Source: an uncultured Alphaproteobacteria bacterium
GTDB taxonomy: Bacteria; Pseudomonadota; Alphaproteobacteria; RF32; CAG-239
Length of the DNA: 64,000 nt
Reading direction: 5' to 3'
NCBI GenBank assembly: GCA_944391445.1
Contig: CALXTL010000001.1
Coordinates: 1 to 64,000 of the forward strand
Shown: positions 24,586-32,644 of the stretch, piece after piece
Layout of the letters: each line of letters begins with the position of its first letter
Position numbering within the stretch: the stretch's first letter is position 1
Made by a program: the position numbers and the translations under genes
Notes under the pieces: generated by a model
What the model saw: only the letters and a program-made list of their open reading frames with translations
Told to the model about the DNA's origin: nothing
The model's database searches: none

Positions 24586-24931
24586 AAAAACGGGACTTTT
24601 CTGTTGCTGGGGAAGTCCCGACCCCCACTTTTGATTATCCAAAATCAAAAGAATTCAAGTTTGTTGCAAACTGCAATTAAGCAGCCATCGCAACAGGAGC
24701 TACGTTATTATCGTTAGCATTCATTTGTTTTTGAACCGATAACGGTGGTATCTCACCGAACACGGCATACCTGTCTTTACTATATATTGTCAATCCTGTT
24801 TCACCCCCAAGAAAAGCCGGCTTCGGATAAAACGGCAATTTCAAAAAAATGGTGGAGGTGCCGGGTACTGCCCCCGGGTCCAACATACCTATTTCACAGA
24901 GCCTCTAGTGTCATATTCAGATTACTCTGAC
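24586..24931 (-). ncRNA. ssrA: Circularly permuted two-piece tmRNA
   Basis: On the minus strand the acceptor piece comes first and ends GGACCCGG...CCCGG-CACCTCC-ACCA (CCA at 24852-24850). A 41-base intervening segment (24849-24809) follows. The coding piece then begins GGGGGTGAAACAGGATTGAC at 24808. GGGGGTG pairs with CACCTCC across the pieces with a G3-U70 wobble, the alanine identity signal. The resume frame (24718-24677) encodes the tag ANDNNVAPVAMAA and stop TAA. A hairpin CGGGACTT/AAGTCCCG (24620-24591) with five U residues ends the gene. The 5' end is estimated from the promoter. Confidence 0.95.
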
Positions 24932-24937
24932 TCTTCA

Positions 24938-24966
24938 AATATATATCAAAAGTTTTTCAATTTCAA
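24938..24966 (-). promoter_or_regulatory. Promoter of the tmRNA gene
   Basis: TTGAAA (24966-24961), exactly 17 bases, TATATT (24943-24938) on the minus strand, about 7 bases before the estimated tmRNA start. Good sigma-70 match. Confidence 0.7.
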
Positions 24967-25081
24967 GTTTTATAAAAGATTCCGCAGTCGGGACAAAATT
25001 GTGGGTAAAGAAAACGAAAACTTTGCCGATATGAAAAATCTGCTAAAATACAACTCGGCAGAAAATAAGGAGACAGCTTAA

Positions 25082-25651
25082 ATGACTAAAATTGCCGTAT
25101 GGTGTCGTCATAAAGGCGATAATATAATCGGAATCGGCCCCAAAATTCCGTGGCACATTCCGTCGGATTTTCGCCGTTTTCGCAAGATAACCGAAGGCTG
25201 CGACCTGGTTGTCGGCGAAAAAACTTATGAAAGCTTTCCCAATCGCACCTTACCCAACCGCAACCTGCATATTCTGACACTTTCACCCGCCTATGAAGTC
25301 AGTGATGCCAAACATCATTTTGTACATGCTCATATTGAAGATTTTGCGGATTTTCCCGGAGAATTATATATCTGCGGCGGGGCAACGATTTATAAATTGT
25401 TTATGACTTCAGGAAGTCCCCTCATGCCGGATATTGTGGTTGACAGTCTCTATCTTGGGGAAGTTGACGCACTTTCCGGGGTAAAGATTGATATTACGCC
25501 GTGTATTGAAATTATGGAAAAAAAATATGGCAAGGTCAGCCCGGATTATGAACAGGAAAATGTTCTGACCTCATTATGGGTTAAAAAAGGCGAGTTCGTC
25601 GACCAAAATGTTTTAAAGAAGCTGATCAATATAATCAGCATTAACAATTAA
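25082..25651 (+). CDS. folA: Dihydrofolate reductase-like protein
   Basis: 189 residues. Reduces dihydrofolate with NADPH, restoring the cofactor oxidised by thymidylate synthase. Family features: an early [19 protein letters not shown] segment (substrate-binding Trp/Asp), [21 protein letters not shown] and the late [12 protein letters not shown]. It is longer than the usual ~160 residues because of a C-terminal extension of about 25 residues. SD AAGGAG precedes ATG. thyA follows by 13 bases. Somewhat divergent, hence the qualifier. Confidence 0.85.
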   Translation: MTKIAVWCRHKGDNIIGIGPKIPWHIPSDFRRFRKITEGCDLVVGEKTYESFPNRTLPNRNLHILTLSPAYEVSDAKHHFVHAHIEDFADFPGELYICGGATIYKLFMTSGSPLMPDIVVDSLYLGEVDALSGVKIDITPCIEIMEKKYGKVSPDYEQENVLTSLWVKKGEFVDQNVLKKLINIISINN

Positions 25652-25664
25652 AACAGGAAAAATC

Positions 25665-26453
25665 ATGAAGCAATACTTGGATATTTTGCAAGACATTATG
25701 GATAACGGGCAAGACGGCGACAACCGCACCGGCGTCTATGCCAGAAAGGTATTCGGCCGTCAGATGCGTTTCGACCTGAGCAAAGGTTTCCCTTTGGTGA
25801 CAACCAAAAAGGTTTTTCTGAAAGGTATCATTCATGAATTAATCTGGCTGCTCTCGGGGGAGACCAATATCAAATATCTGACAGATCATAATGTCCACAT
25901 CTGGGATGAATGGGCTGATGAACACGGCAATCTGGGGCCGGTTTACGGTGCACAATGGCGCAATTTCAACAATGAAGGCATTGATCAGATAAAAGATGTC
26001 ATCGCCCGTATTAAGCAAAATCCGCAAGATCGCCGTCTGATTGTCACCGCCTGGAATCCGGCGCAGATTGAACAAATGGCTCTGCCGCCGTGTCACTGCT
26101 TTTTCCAGTTTGATGTCACGCCCGACGGCAGGCTCAATTGCCAGCTTTATCAGCGTAGTTGCGATATGTTTTTGGGTGTTCCGTTCAATATTGCATCATA
26201 TTCGCTGCTGACTCTGATGATGGCGCAGGTATGCGGGCTTAAACCGGGAGAATTCATCCATACGTTGGGTAATGCGCATATTTACAACAATCATTTTGAA
26301 CAAGTCAGACTTCAACTGAGCCGCAAGCCTTATCCGTTGCCGCAGATGAAGCTTAACCCGGAAATTAAGGATATTTTTGCTTTCCGGTATGAAGATTTTG
26401 AGCTGGTTGGTTACCAATGCCATCCGGCCATAAAAGGCGAGGTCGCCGTCTGA
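25665..26453 (+). CDS. thyA: Thymidylate synthase
   Basis: 262 residues. Converts dUMP and methylene-tetrahydrofolate to dTMP and dihydrofolate. Motifs: [28 protein letters not shown], the catalytic cysteine in [29 protein letters not shown] and [15 protein letters not shown] lies before ATG. Middle gene of the folate/dTMP cluster folA-thyA-dut. Confidence 0.97.
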   Translation: MKQYLDILQDIMDNGQDGDNRTGVYARKVFGRQMRFDLSKGFPLVTTKKVFLKGIIHELIWLLSGETNIKYLTDHNVHIWDEWADEHGNLGPVYGAQWRNFNNEGIDQIKDVIARIKQNPQDRRLIVTAWNPAQIEQMALPPCHCFFQFDVTPDGRLNCQLYQRSCDMFLGVPFNIASYSLLTLMMAQVCGLKPGEFIHTLGNAHIYNNHFEQVRLQLSRKPYPLPQMKLNPEIKDIFAFRYEDFELVGYQCHPAIKGEVAV

Positions 26454-26521
26454 AAACAAAACCGCTGCTGTTCATAGCAGCCGCCCTGCATTTGTGATAT
26501 TTGATGGCAAAGGAGAGAATA

Positions 26522-26998
26522 ATGAACAGAACCAATACCGAAGTTTTGTTTTGCAAGCTTCCGCATTATGTTGAAAATCCTGCCAATTTGACCTATGCCA
26601 CTGATGAGGCAGCCTGTTTTGACATTTGCGCGGCAATAACCGAACCTGTGGTAATCCGCTGCGGCGAGCATATCGGCATTCCAACCGGGGTCAAAGTGGC
26701 GGCAGAGGCTCCTTTGTGGTTTCGTATCAATTCGCGCAGCGGTTTGGCCATCAAACACGGCATAATCACCATTGCCGGCATCATTGACACGGATTACCGC
26801 GGCGAATGGATTGTCGGCCTGCTCAATACAAATGCAGTAGGCAGCAGCAGGGATTACGTTATCCGGCCGGGGGATAAAATTGCCCAGGTTGAACTGCCGT
26901 TTCCCTATAAAGCCGTATTTCGTGAAATCACGACCGCGGAATTTGAAAAGCTCGCTACCGAACGCAACGAAAAAGGGTTTGGTTCCAGCGGCCGCTAA
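26522..26998 (+). CDS. dut: dUTP diphosphatase (dUTPase)
   Basis: 158 residues. Hydrolyses dUTP to dUMP, which keeps uracil out of DNA and feeds ThyA. Trimeric dUTPase motifs in order: DEAACFDICA (I), INSRSGLAIKHGI (II), GIIDTDYRGEW (III), RPGDKIAQVEL (IV) and the C-terminal RNEKGFGSSGR (V). ATG 26522 has AAAGGAG 4-6 bases upstream. It completes the folA-thyA-dut group. Confidence 0.95.
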   Translation: MNRTNTEVLFCKLPHYVENPANLTYATDEAACFDICAAITEPVVIRCGEHIGIPTGVKVAAEAPLWFRINSRSGLAIKHGIITIAGIIDTDYRGEWIVGLLNTNAVGSSRDYVIRPGDKIAQVELPFPYKAVFREITTAEFEKLATERNEKGFGSSGR

Positions 26999-27004
26999 AA
27001 ACAT

Positions 27005-27035
27005 AAAAAAAGAGCCGCGCTTCGCAGCGAGGCTC
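27005..27035 (-). terminator. Terminator of the 27064-27423 gene
   Basis: On the minus strand a GAGCC/GGCTC stem with inner AGCG/CGCT (27035-27012) is followed by seven U residues (27011-27005). Confidence 0.8.
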
Positions 27036-27063
27036 CCAAAAATACAATCAGAAATCGCTTGGC

Positions 27064-27423
27064 TTAACCAAGTTTTTTGTTCTTTATTTGCCTTTTTTTG
27101 CCGCGTTGCTCTTTTTCATACACAGCGCCTTCAGGCAAAGGGCGGACAATAACTTCTTCCTCCCGGTAAAAATGGATCTGTTTATCAGCCATGTTCACCA
27201 GAAAACCCTTATACCTCTTTTTCGGATCTGACTTTTGGGTCACATCTTTAATGACGGCGCTTTCCGGAGCATAAGCGGCAACAGCCATGTGCTGGCTGGA
27301 TTTACCCTTATAAATGACGGTACTCATTTGCGGTGTGCCCACCATGTAAATATTTCTGGGCCTTGCATAAGACAAAAATTTGTCTCTGACATGAGTCTGT
27401 ACGGAATTGAAATTTTTTTCCAT
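27064..27423 (-). CDS. Hypothetical basic protein (accessory cassette 2)
   Basis: 119 residues, no recognised family. Mixed alpha/beta prediction (NIYMVGTPQMSTVIYKG; KQIHFYREEEVIVRPL) with a very basic tail (QRGKKRQIKNKKLG). No signal peptide. It lies behind dut on the opposite strand, closed by a terminator. Its A-rich leader (TTATTAACCTAAAAACCCAA before AAAATATG) lacks a Shine-Dalgarno sequence and closely matches that of the 43496 gene. Confidence 0.6.
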   Translation of the reverse strand: MEKNFNSVQTHVRDKFLSYARPRNIYMVGTPQMSTVIYKGKSSQHMAVAAYAPESAVIKDVTQKSDPKKRYKGFLVNMADKQIHFYREEEVIVRPLPEGAVYEKEQRGKKRQIKNKKLG

Positions 27424-27450
27424 ATTTTTTGGGTTTTTAGGTTAATAATA
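27424..27450 (-). promoter_or_regulatory. A-rich leader without Shine-Dalgarno (copy 2)
   Basis: Minus strand TATTATTAACCTAAAAACCC, then AAAAAATATG. The TTATTAA...AAAAACCCAA core is shared with 43497-43520. Confidence 0.4.
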
Positions 27451-27526
27451 AAAAATGTAATTAAAAAGCAAGACGTATAAAAGCACATTTCAAAATGATT
27501 TGCAAGCAAAAATGACAAAATTATAC

Positions 27527-27557
27527 AAAAAAAGTCCGATTCTCAAGAATCGGACTT
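27527..27557 (-). terminator. Terminator of the OmpA-like lipoprotein gene
   Basis: Perfect 11-bp stem AAGTCCGATTC/GAATCGGACTT (27532-27557) followed on the minus strand by seven U residues. Confidence 0.9.
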
Positions 27558-27576
27558 ATTAATGCGCGGAAAAAAG

Positions 27577-28218
27577 TTATTGTTTATTAATCAAAGCAAT
27601 TTCCACACGACGATTTTGCTCGCGTCCGGCAGCCGTTGCGTTGGAAGCAATCGGGCTGGCAGAGCCGAGACCGTCAGTGATAATACGGTTGCCATCAACC
27701 CCTCTGAGGCGCAGATAGTTGGAAACGGCGTTTGCACGGCGCAGCGACAGAGCATTGTTGGTTGCGGCGCTGCCGGTGTTGTCCGTATAACCATAGACCT
27801 GTACCATGGTTTGGTCATATTCATTGATCACTTTGGCAATGGAGTTCAGCACCGGTTGAAAACCTTGTTTGATAACTGCTTCGTTAGTGTCAAAGGTAAT
27901 GTTTCCGGGCATAATCAGATAAATACGACCGTCGACTTCCTTCACTTGGACACCGGTGCCGACCAATTCGGTACGCAGCTTGCGAGCTTGCACATCCATA
28001 TAAGCGCCTGTTCCGGCGCCGGCCAGAGCACCAACGCCCGCACCAATCAACGCGCCTTTTTCTCCGCCGGCTAAAGCGCCGATTCCCGCGCCGGCAGCCG
28101 TTCCGAGAGCTGTTCCCCACGCGGTTTTGGAAACTTTCGATTCGCCGGTATAAGGGTCAATGGCGCAGGCAGAAAGCATGGCAGCGGCAAGCAGACCGCA
28201 AAGAGCGTTTTTCTTCAT
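27577..28218 (-). CDS. OmpA-family outer-membrane lipoprotein (YiaD-like)
   Basis: 213 residues. The lipoprotein signal ends in LSAC. Next come glycine-rich segments (GTALGTAAGAGIGALAGG and a second copy) typical of glycine-zipper OmpA-like proteins. The C-terminal OmpA domain (ITFDTNEAVIK, VQVYGYTDNTGSAATNNALSLRRA and GREQNRRVEI) binds peptidoglycan. Likely anchors the outer membrane to the wall. SD AGAGGAG lies 7 bases before ATG. Own terminator. Confidence 0.9.
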   Translation of the reverse strand: MKKNALCGLLAAAMLSACAIDPYTGESKVSKTAWGTALGTAAGAGIGALAGGEKGALIGAGVGALAGAGTGAYMDVQARKLRTELVGTGVQVKEVDGRIYLIMPGNITFDTNEAVIKQGFQPVLNSIAKVINEYDQTMVQVYGYTDNTGSAATNNALSLRRANAVSNYLRLRGVDGNRIITDGLGSASPIASNATAAGREQNRRVEIALINKQ

Positions 28219-28290
28219 GGTTATCTCCTCTTAAAAAGTTTTGACTGAACGCTATTTTGGGGTGCTTTTCTGTTCAAGTCAAGATTGGAA

Positions 28291-28842
28291 TTATTTTTCA
28301 TAGCCGCAAAGATGTTCTTTATTAAGCTCATAAAGTGCAAAAGCTTCGCGAATAATTTGTTTGGCGGCATCTGCACCCAGAAAACGCTCAATTTTGACCT
28401 CTTTGTTTTCAAGGATTTTATAATCTTCAAAAAAACGACGCAGGATCCGCAAACAATGCGGCGGCAGTTCATCAATTGAGTGATAATGCGCAAATTCAGG
28501 ATCATCCACATGCACGGCAATGATTTTGTCGTCGGCTTCGCCCTGATCAATCATTTTCATCACGCCGATCGGCCGTACCCGCATCAATGACAACGGCAAA
28601 ACAGACTCTTGGCATAGCACCAGCACGTCCAGCGGATCATTGTCCTGGCAATAAGTTTGCGGAATAAAGCCGTAATTGGCCGGATAATGAACAGCCGAAT
28701 ACAGGATTCGGTCTACTTTCAGCAAACCGCTGAGCTTGTCCAGTTCATATTTGGTCTGCGAACCTTTAGGGACTTCAATAACTGCGGTGACAATTTCGGG
28801 AGCGTTGCTACCAGCGCTGACGCCGTGCCAGGGATGTAACAT
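28291..28842 (-). CDS. ppa: Inorganic pyrophosphatase (family I)
   Basis: 183 residues. Hydrolyses pyrophosphate to two phosphates in the cytoplasm. Motifs: [39 protein letters not shown] (metal-binding aspartates), [15 protein letters not shown] and the C-terminal FFEDYK. The ATG at 28842 (MLHPWHG) is preferred over a TTG three codons upstream that would touch the AAGG. A structured region ending in a U-tract hairpin lies about 70 bases upstream and could attenuate expression. Confidence 0.95.
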   Translation of the reverse strand: MLHPWHGVSAGSNAPEIVTAVIEVPKGSQTKYELDKLSGLLKVDRILYSAVHYPANYGFIPQTYCQDNDPLDVLVLCQESVLPLSLMRVRPIGVMKMIDQGEADDKIIAVHVDDPEFAHYHSIDELPPHCLRILRRFFEDYKILENKEVKIERFLGADAAKQIIREAFALYELNKEHLCGYEK

Positions 28843-28913
28843 TTTTCTCAAACCTTTTTCTGATCAGTTTCAAACGGACACAAGATAGTTGAAATCTGGC
28901 AAATGTAAAGTAC

Positions 28914-29110
28914 AAAAAAAAGGCGCCGCTTTTCGTCCGCAGAGGAGGAAATAACGACACCCATTGGGTATCCCGTCACTACCAAAGAAACCCAAGAACT
29001 TTGGTATTTGAATATGACGGGATTTAAAAGAAGCCGGCACTGCCTTCGGTTCACATGGCAGGTGATTTCTTTTGCATGGCACTGGCAGAAGAAAAAGGCA
29101 GGAGGCCGGC
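28914..29110 (-). ncRNA. Structured RNA candidate upstream of ppa (possible leader/attenuator)
   Basis: Within 543 bases with no convincing gene (28843-29385) three stems follow one another. First, GCCGGC (29033-29038)/GCCGGC (29105-29110) with inner TGCCTT/AAGGCA. Second, ATCCCGTCA (28970-28978)/TGACGGGAT (29015-29023) enclosing TACCAAAG/CTTTGGTA. Third, a 9-bp stem (28922-28930/28953-28961, with G-U pairs) followed on the minus strand by eight U residues (28921-28914), a terminator about 70 bases before the ppa ATG. No known riboswitch recognised. The rest (29111-29385) is AT-rich with nothing evident. Confidence 0.45.
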
Positions 29111-29385
29111 ATGATTTCAATGATCAAAAATCAAAGCTGCCCAAAAGAGACTCGTGCGGGAGGGCATCGGAATTCCGTAATCTATTTATGTGGCAAATGA
29201 AACTCAACAAAACGGAATGCTTTGATTTCAATCCAATAATATATCAAAAATTCGAGAATTGTGCGTATAAAACCATATTTCGAAAATTTTGTCAATATTT
29301 TTTTGGAAGCATATCGATTTTTTTGAAAAAAAATAATAAAAAAGCGGAAAATCAGGGCGTAAAATGACTTTTTTATTGCAAAAGA

Positions 29386-30690
29386 CTATCTTTTCTCAAT
29401 AAATTGCACCAGCGTATCTTCAATTTTCCGGCGTTTTACCTGTAACACCTTAATTTTTAGATTGTTATAAGTCAGTTCTATATCTTGTTTATCCTGCGGC
29501 ACATTGTCCATAAGGGAAAGCACAAATCCCGCAAAAGTATCATAACCTTCATCCGGCAGCTCTGTTTTAAGTGCGGCGCAAACATCGTCCAGGGCAGCGT
29601 CGCCTTTGATTCGCCAGGCGCCGGCATCGGTTTTTTCAATCAGCGGCGTACTTGGCGGTTCCAGTTCGCCGACAATTTCTTCCAAAACATCGTTGATGGT
29701 GACAATCCCTTCAAAACTGCCATATTCATCAACCACAACGGCAAAATGATTGCGGCTTTTGCGCATGCTGCGGAACAAATCATCAATATGCAGACTTTCC
29801 AAAATAAACTGTGCCGGCTTAAGTGCTTTTTGCAGCAGAGATTTCTTGCCGCCGTCTTTGAAACGGAAATAATCTTTGATACTGATGACACCGACAATAT
29901 TATCGGGATTGCCCTGATAAACAGGATATCTCGAATAACGGGTTTTGAGCATGATATTTTCCCATTGCTCGGGTTTGGCATCCATGTCCAGCAAAACGGC
30001 TTTGGTTCGGTGTGTCATAATTTCTTCAACAAACTTGTCATCAAACTCAAACACATTATGAATCATTTTTTGCTCAATATCGTCAATCGTACCGTTTTCG
30101 CTGCCAATATCAACCATAATGCGGATTTCTTCTTTGGTAATTTTTTCATCTTCGCTTTCCGGGTTGATTTTGATCAATCGCAGGACGGCGTTGGTAGAAA
30201 AAGTCAGCAGCCAGACAATCGGGGCAAAAATTTTGGCAATGACATATATCGGCCCGGACATACCTAAACCGATTTTTTCGGCGTATTGCATGGCAATTCG
30301 TTTAGGCACAAGTTCGCCGAGGATCAGCGTAATATATGATAAAATCAGGGTAATGCCGATAACTGCCAGAACATCAAGCTTTTGCGGCGAGATACTCACA
30401 CCGGCGGCAACCAAAAAGTCCACAACTTTGTCGGAGAAGTTTTCGGCAGCAAAAGCGCTGCCCAGAAATCCGGCCAGGGTAATCCCTACTTGAATGGTCG
30501 CCAGAAATTTGGCCGGCTGCGTGGTAAGTTCTAGAAGCCTGGCCGCTTGTTTATTGCCGTCTTCGGACATTTTTTTGAGCTTGTTGCCGTTAATGGAAAT
30601 AACCGCGATTTCCGCGCAGGCAAATACGGCGTTCAGAAAAATCAGAAAAAGCTGTAACAGCAAAAGTTCGGCAATTGAAAAATCGGACAT
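29386..30690 (-). CDS. CNNM/CBS domain membrane protein (CorB/CorC/TlyC family)
   Basis: 434 residues. An N-terminal CNNM (DUF21) domain with three to four membrane helices (LLLQLFLIFLNAVFACAEIAV; ATIQVGITLAGFLGSAFA; ITLILSYITLILGELVPKRIA) is followed by paired CBS domains (EIMTHRTKAVLLD; FILESLHIDDLFRSMRK, with VVVDEYGSFEGIVTINDVLEE) and a C-terminal CorC_HlyC domain. The family is linked to magnesium/cobalt efflux; some members carry hemolysin names from old annotation. Divergent from the YbaK-like gene, with a 17-base palindrome between them. Confidence 0.92.
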   Translation of the reverse strand: MSDFSIAELLLLQLFLIFLNAVFACAEIAVISINGNKLKKMSEDGNKQAARLLELTTQPAKFLATIQVGITLAGFLGSAFAAENFSDKVVDFLVAAGVSISPQKLDVLAVIGITLILSYITLILGELVPKRIAMQYAEKIGLGMSGPIYVIAKIFAPIVWLLTFSTNAVLRLIKINPESEDEKITKEEIRIMVDIGSENGTIDDIEQKMIHNVFEFDDKFVEEIMTHRTKAVLLDMDAKPEQWENIMLKTRYSRYPVYQGNPDNIVGVISIKDYFRFKDGGKKSLLQKALKPAQFILESLHIDDLFRSMRKSRNHFAVVVDEYGSFEGIVTINDVLEEIVGELEPPSTPLIEKTDAGAWRIKGDAALDDVCAALKTELPDEGYDTFAGFVLSLMDNVPQDKQDIELTYNNLKIKVLQVKRRKIEDTLVQFIEKR

Positions 30691-30751
30691 AGTCTCCTCA
30701 TAAATTGTTAATCTGACACAAATTTAGCATAAAATCAGCGCCAGACCATAA

Positions 30752-30768
30752 ATAAAACTCAGTTTTAT
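30752..30768. promoter_or_regulatory. 17-base palindrome between divergent corC-like and ybaK-like genes
   Basis: ATAAAACT-c-AGTTTTAT, perfect 8-bp arms with one central base, in a 175-base divergent promoter region. Candidate operator; regulator unknown. Confidence 0.35.
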
Positions 30769-30865
30769 ACAGGAAACAGCGTTCTAAAGCCGAAAAAATG
30801 AAAATATCGTGACAAAACGCCGCCGCTGCGATATGTTGAACAGGTAAACAGGAGGAGAAAATAAA

Positions 30866-31378
30866 ATGTCGCTATGTGCGGTAAAAGAATATTTTGCCCG
30901 TTTTGGGCAGGCAGAACGAATACGCGAATTTCCCGTCTCCAGTGCCACGGTGGCTGAAGCGGCCGCAGCCTTATGCTGTCAGCCGGAAAGGATCGCCAAA
31001 ACTTTGTCCTTTTTGCAGGAAGACGGGCCGGTGTTGATTGTGGCAGCCGGCGATGCGCGCATTGACAATGCTGCTTATAAGAAAAAGTTCGGTCTTAAGG
31101 CAAAAATGCTGTCGCCGGACACGGTTGAAAAATTGATTGGCCACGGTGTCGGCGGCGTTTGCCCTTTTGCGGTCAAACAAGGTGTCAAAATTTATCTGGA
31201 TTGCTCGTTGCGGCGTTTCAAGACAGTTTTTCCGGCGTGCGGCAGTGCCAACAGCGCAATAGAGCTGAGTATACCGGAGTTGGAAAAATATTCCGGCAGT
31301 TTAGGCTGGATTGATGTGTGTAAAGACTGGCGGAGCTCTGAGCTAGTCCTGGGAAATATTGAGAAAACAGAGGAATAA
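30866..31378 (+). CDS. YbaK/ProX-family aminoacyl-tRNA deacylase-like protein
   Basis: 170 residues. The family clears mischarged tRNAs (for example Cys-tRNA-Pro or Ala-tRNA-Pro). Features: AKTLSFLQEDGPVLIVAAGDARID, the conserved basic KKKFGLKAKMLSPD, GVGGVCPFAVKQGVKIYLD and FPACGSANSAIELS with a late WIDVCKDW. Exact specificity cannot be read from the sequence. SD AGGAGGAG precedes ATG. Single gene with its own terminator, convergent with tRNA-Pro. Confidence 0.88.
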   Translation: MSLCAVKEYFARFGQAERIREFPVSSATVAEAAAALCCQPERIAKTLSFLQEDGPVLIVAAGDARIDNAAYKKKFGLKAKMLSPDTVEKLIGHGVGGVCPFAVKQGVKIYLDCSLRRFKTVFPACGSANSAIELSIPELEKYSGSLGWIDVCKDWRSSELVLGNIEKTEE

Positions 31379-31397
31379 TTTTTCCGGAGTAAAACAA

Positions 31398-31422
31398 AAA
31401 GCCTGCATTGATGCAGGCTTTT
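31398..31422. terminator. Terminator between the YbaK-like gene and tRNA-Pro
   Basis: AAAGCCTGCAT/ATGCAGGCTTTT around a TG centre with A and T flanks. Can serve both convergent units. Confidence 0.85.
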
Positions 31423-31425
31423 CTT

Positions 31426-31502
31426 TGGTCGGGACTATTGGATTCGAACCAACGACATCTTGCTCCCAAAGCAAGCGCTCTACCAGGCTGAGCTAAGTCC
31501 CG
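31426..31502 (-). tRNA. tRNA-Pro (anticodon TGG)
   Basis: 77 bases. The acceptor stem CGGGACT/AGTCCCG is followed by discriminator A and an encoded CCA. The anticodon loop TTTGGGA (anticodon TGG) is closed by the CTTGC/GCAAG stem, and the T arm has GGTTCGAATCC. Confidence 0.97.
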
Positions 31503-31628
31503 ACAGACGATTCGTCGGCAAGCAAACCTAAAATGAGCCAATTTTGAGGATTTTGCAAGCTTTTTTATCAAAAATACTTGCTTTTGTGGCGGAAGCACGG
31601 TTATGAATAAAAAAAGAGAGGAAACGGC

Positions 31629-31943
31629 ATGAAAACATTTCAACGCACTAAAGAAGATTTTGTCTGTGAACACTGCGGCGCCGAAGTCAAAGGAAACGGC
31701 TATACGAACCATTGTCCGCATTGCTTATATTCCAAACATGTTGACATCAACCCAGGCGACCGGGCAGAAAACTGCGGCGGCTTGATGGAGCCTATTGATC
31801 TGGAGCTTAAAGACGGACGCTATATCTTGGTGCACCGTTGCCAAAAATGCGGATTCGTCCGTCGCAACAAAATTTGTGAGCAAGATAACTTTGAAGCTGT
31901 TCTTGCTCTTTCCAGACATCGTGTCGAGCGCTTGAAAAAGTAG
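31629..31943 (+). CDS. RNHCP-domain zinc-ribbon protein
   Basis: 104 residues. Two zinc-knuckle pairs, CEHCGAEV and CPHCLYSKHVD, with the eponymous NGYTNHCPHC, then DRAENCGGLMEP and the second C-x-x-C (RCQKCGFVRRN). The whole length matches the RNHCP family, of unknown function though nucleic acid binding is suspected. SD AGAGAGGA precedes ATG. Convergent with hsp20. Confidence 0.88.
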   Translation: MKTFQRTKEDFVCEHCGAEVKGNGYTNHCPHCLYSKHVDINPGDRAENCGGLMEPIDLELKDGRYILVHRCQKCGFVRRNKICEQDNFEAVLALSRHRVERLKK

Positions 31944-31944
31944 A

Positions 31945-31980
31945 TATCCCCGGGAAATCCCGGGGATAAGTCTAATTTTT
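31945..31980. terminator. Terminator between the RNHCP gene and hsp20
   Basis: An 11-bp stem TATCCCCGGGA (31945-31955)/TCCCGGGGATA (31958-31968), with a T run shortly after. It is shared by the convergent genes. Confidence 0.75.
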
Positions 31981-32454
31981 TTGTTTTTTGCCGATGCTGA
32001 TCTTTTTCTTTTTAGTCTGTTCGTCCGGCGATTTCGGAATGGCGATTTTGAGCGTGCCGTTGTCATATTCAGCGTCAGCCTTGTCAAAATCAAGATCCCA
32101 GGGCAGGGGAATCGTCCGTTTAAAGGAACCGTATGTAATTTCTGAAAAATAACTGCCGCGACGGTTTTGTTCGCTTTGTTGTTTTTTTTCGCCGGCAAGA
32201 GTCAGATAACCGTCTGCCGAGATTTCCACTTCTAGATTTTCCGGTGCAATGCCGGGAACTTCTGCAGAGACTGTCACTTCGTTTTTACCTTCGTTTACTT
32301 CAATTTTGGGCGCAGATACATTCGCTGTCGAATGTTGCGGAAAATCAATCATATTCCAAAAATGATTGATAAAATGGCGCAAATCGCCATGATGTTCGGT
32401 ATGAATCGGCAGATTATGCAGTTTATCGTTGGGATTATCGAGTTGGTTTTCCAT
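31972..32454 (-). CDS. Small heat-shock protein (Hsp20/alpha-crystallin)
   Basis: 160 residues. Holdase chaperone forming large oligomers. The alpha-crystallin domain spans about residues 45-140: APKIEVNEGKNEVTVSAEVPG, ISADGYLTLAGEKK, SYFSEITYGSFKRTIPLP and YDNGTLKIAIPKS. A basic tail follows. ATG 32454 has AAGGAG at good spacing, while the upstream extension does not. Likely heat-regulated by family; no clear operator seen. Confidence 0.93.
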   Translation of the reverse strand: MENQLDNPNDKLHNLPIHTEHHGDLRHFINHFWNMIDFPQHSTANVSAPKIEVNEGKNEVTVSAEVPGIAPENLEVEISADGYLTLAGEKKQQSEQNRRGSYFSEITYGSFKRTIPLPWDLDFDKADAEYDNGTLKIAIPKSPDEQTKKKKISIGKKQKN

Positions 32455-32644
32455 ATTAAAATCTCCTTTTTGCCTGAAATGGAACCGGTAAAGATATAAA
32501 TATGATTGCAACCGGGTTAAAGCTGATATTTAGGCCAGAGGCGGTTTTATGAATGTCTGCTCCGGATAATGAGACAGTAAAAAAATATGGAAAAGAAAGA
32601 TTTGTTATGATAAATTCAAATAACAAACCGGGAAAGGAGAAAAT

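Noticed and set aside
28914..29110. Cobalamin, TPP or fluoride riboswitch upstream of ppa
   Set aside because: None of the conserved core sequences of these classes could be found on either strand.
29008..29367. 119-codon plus-strand frame, and two minus-strand frames, in the ppa/corC-like gap
   Set aside because: Composition is not protein-like. The frames run through strong inverted repeats and have no Shine-Dalgarno, so the region is treated as structured non-coding DNA.
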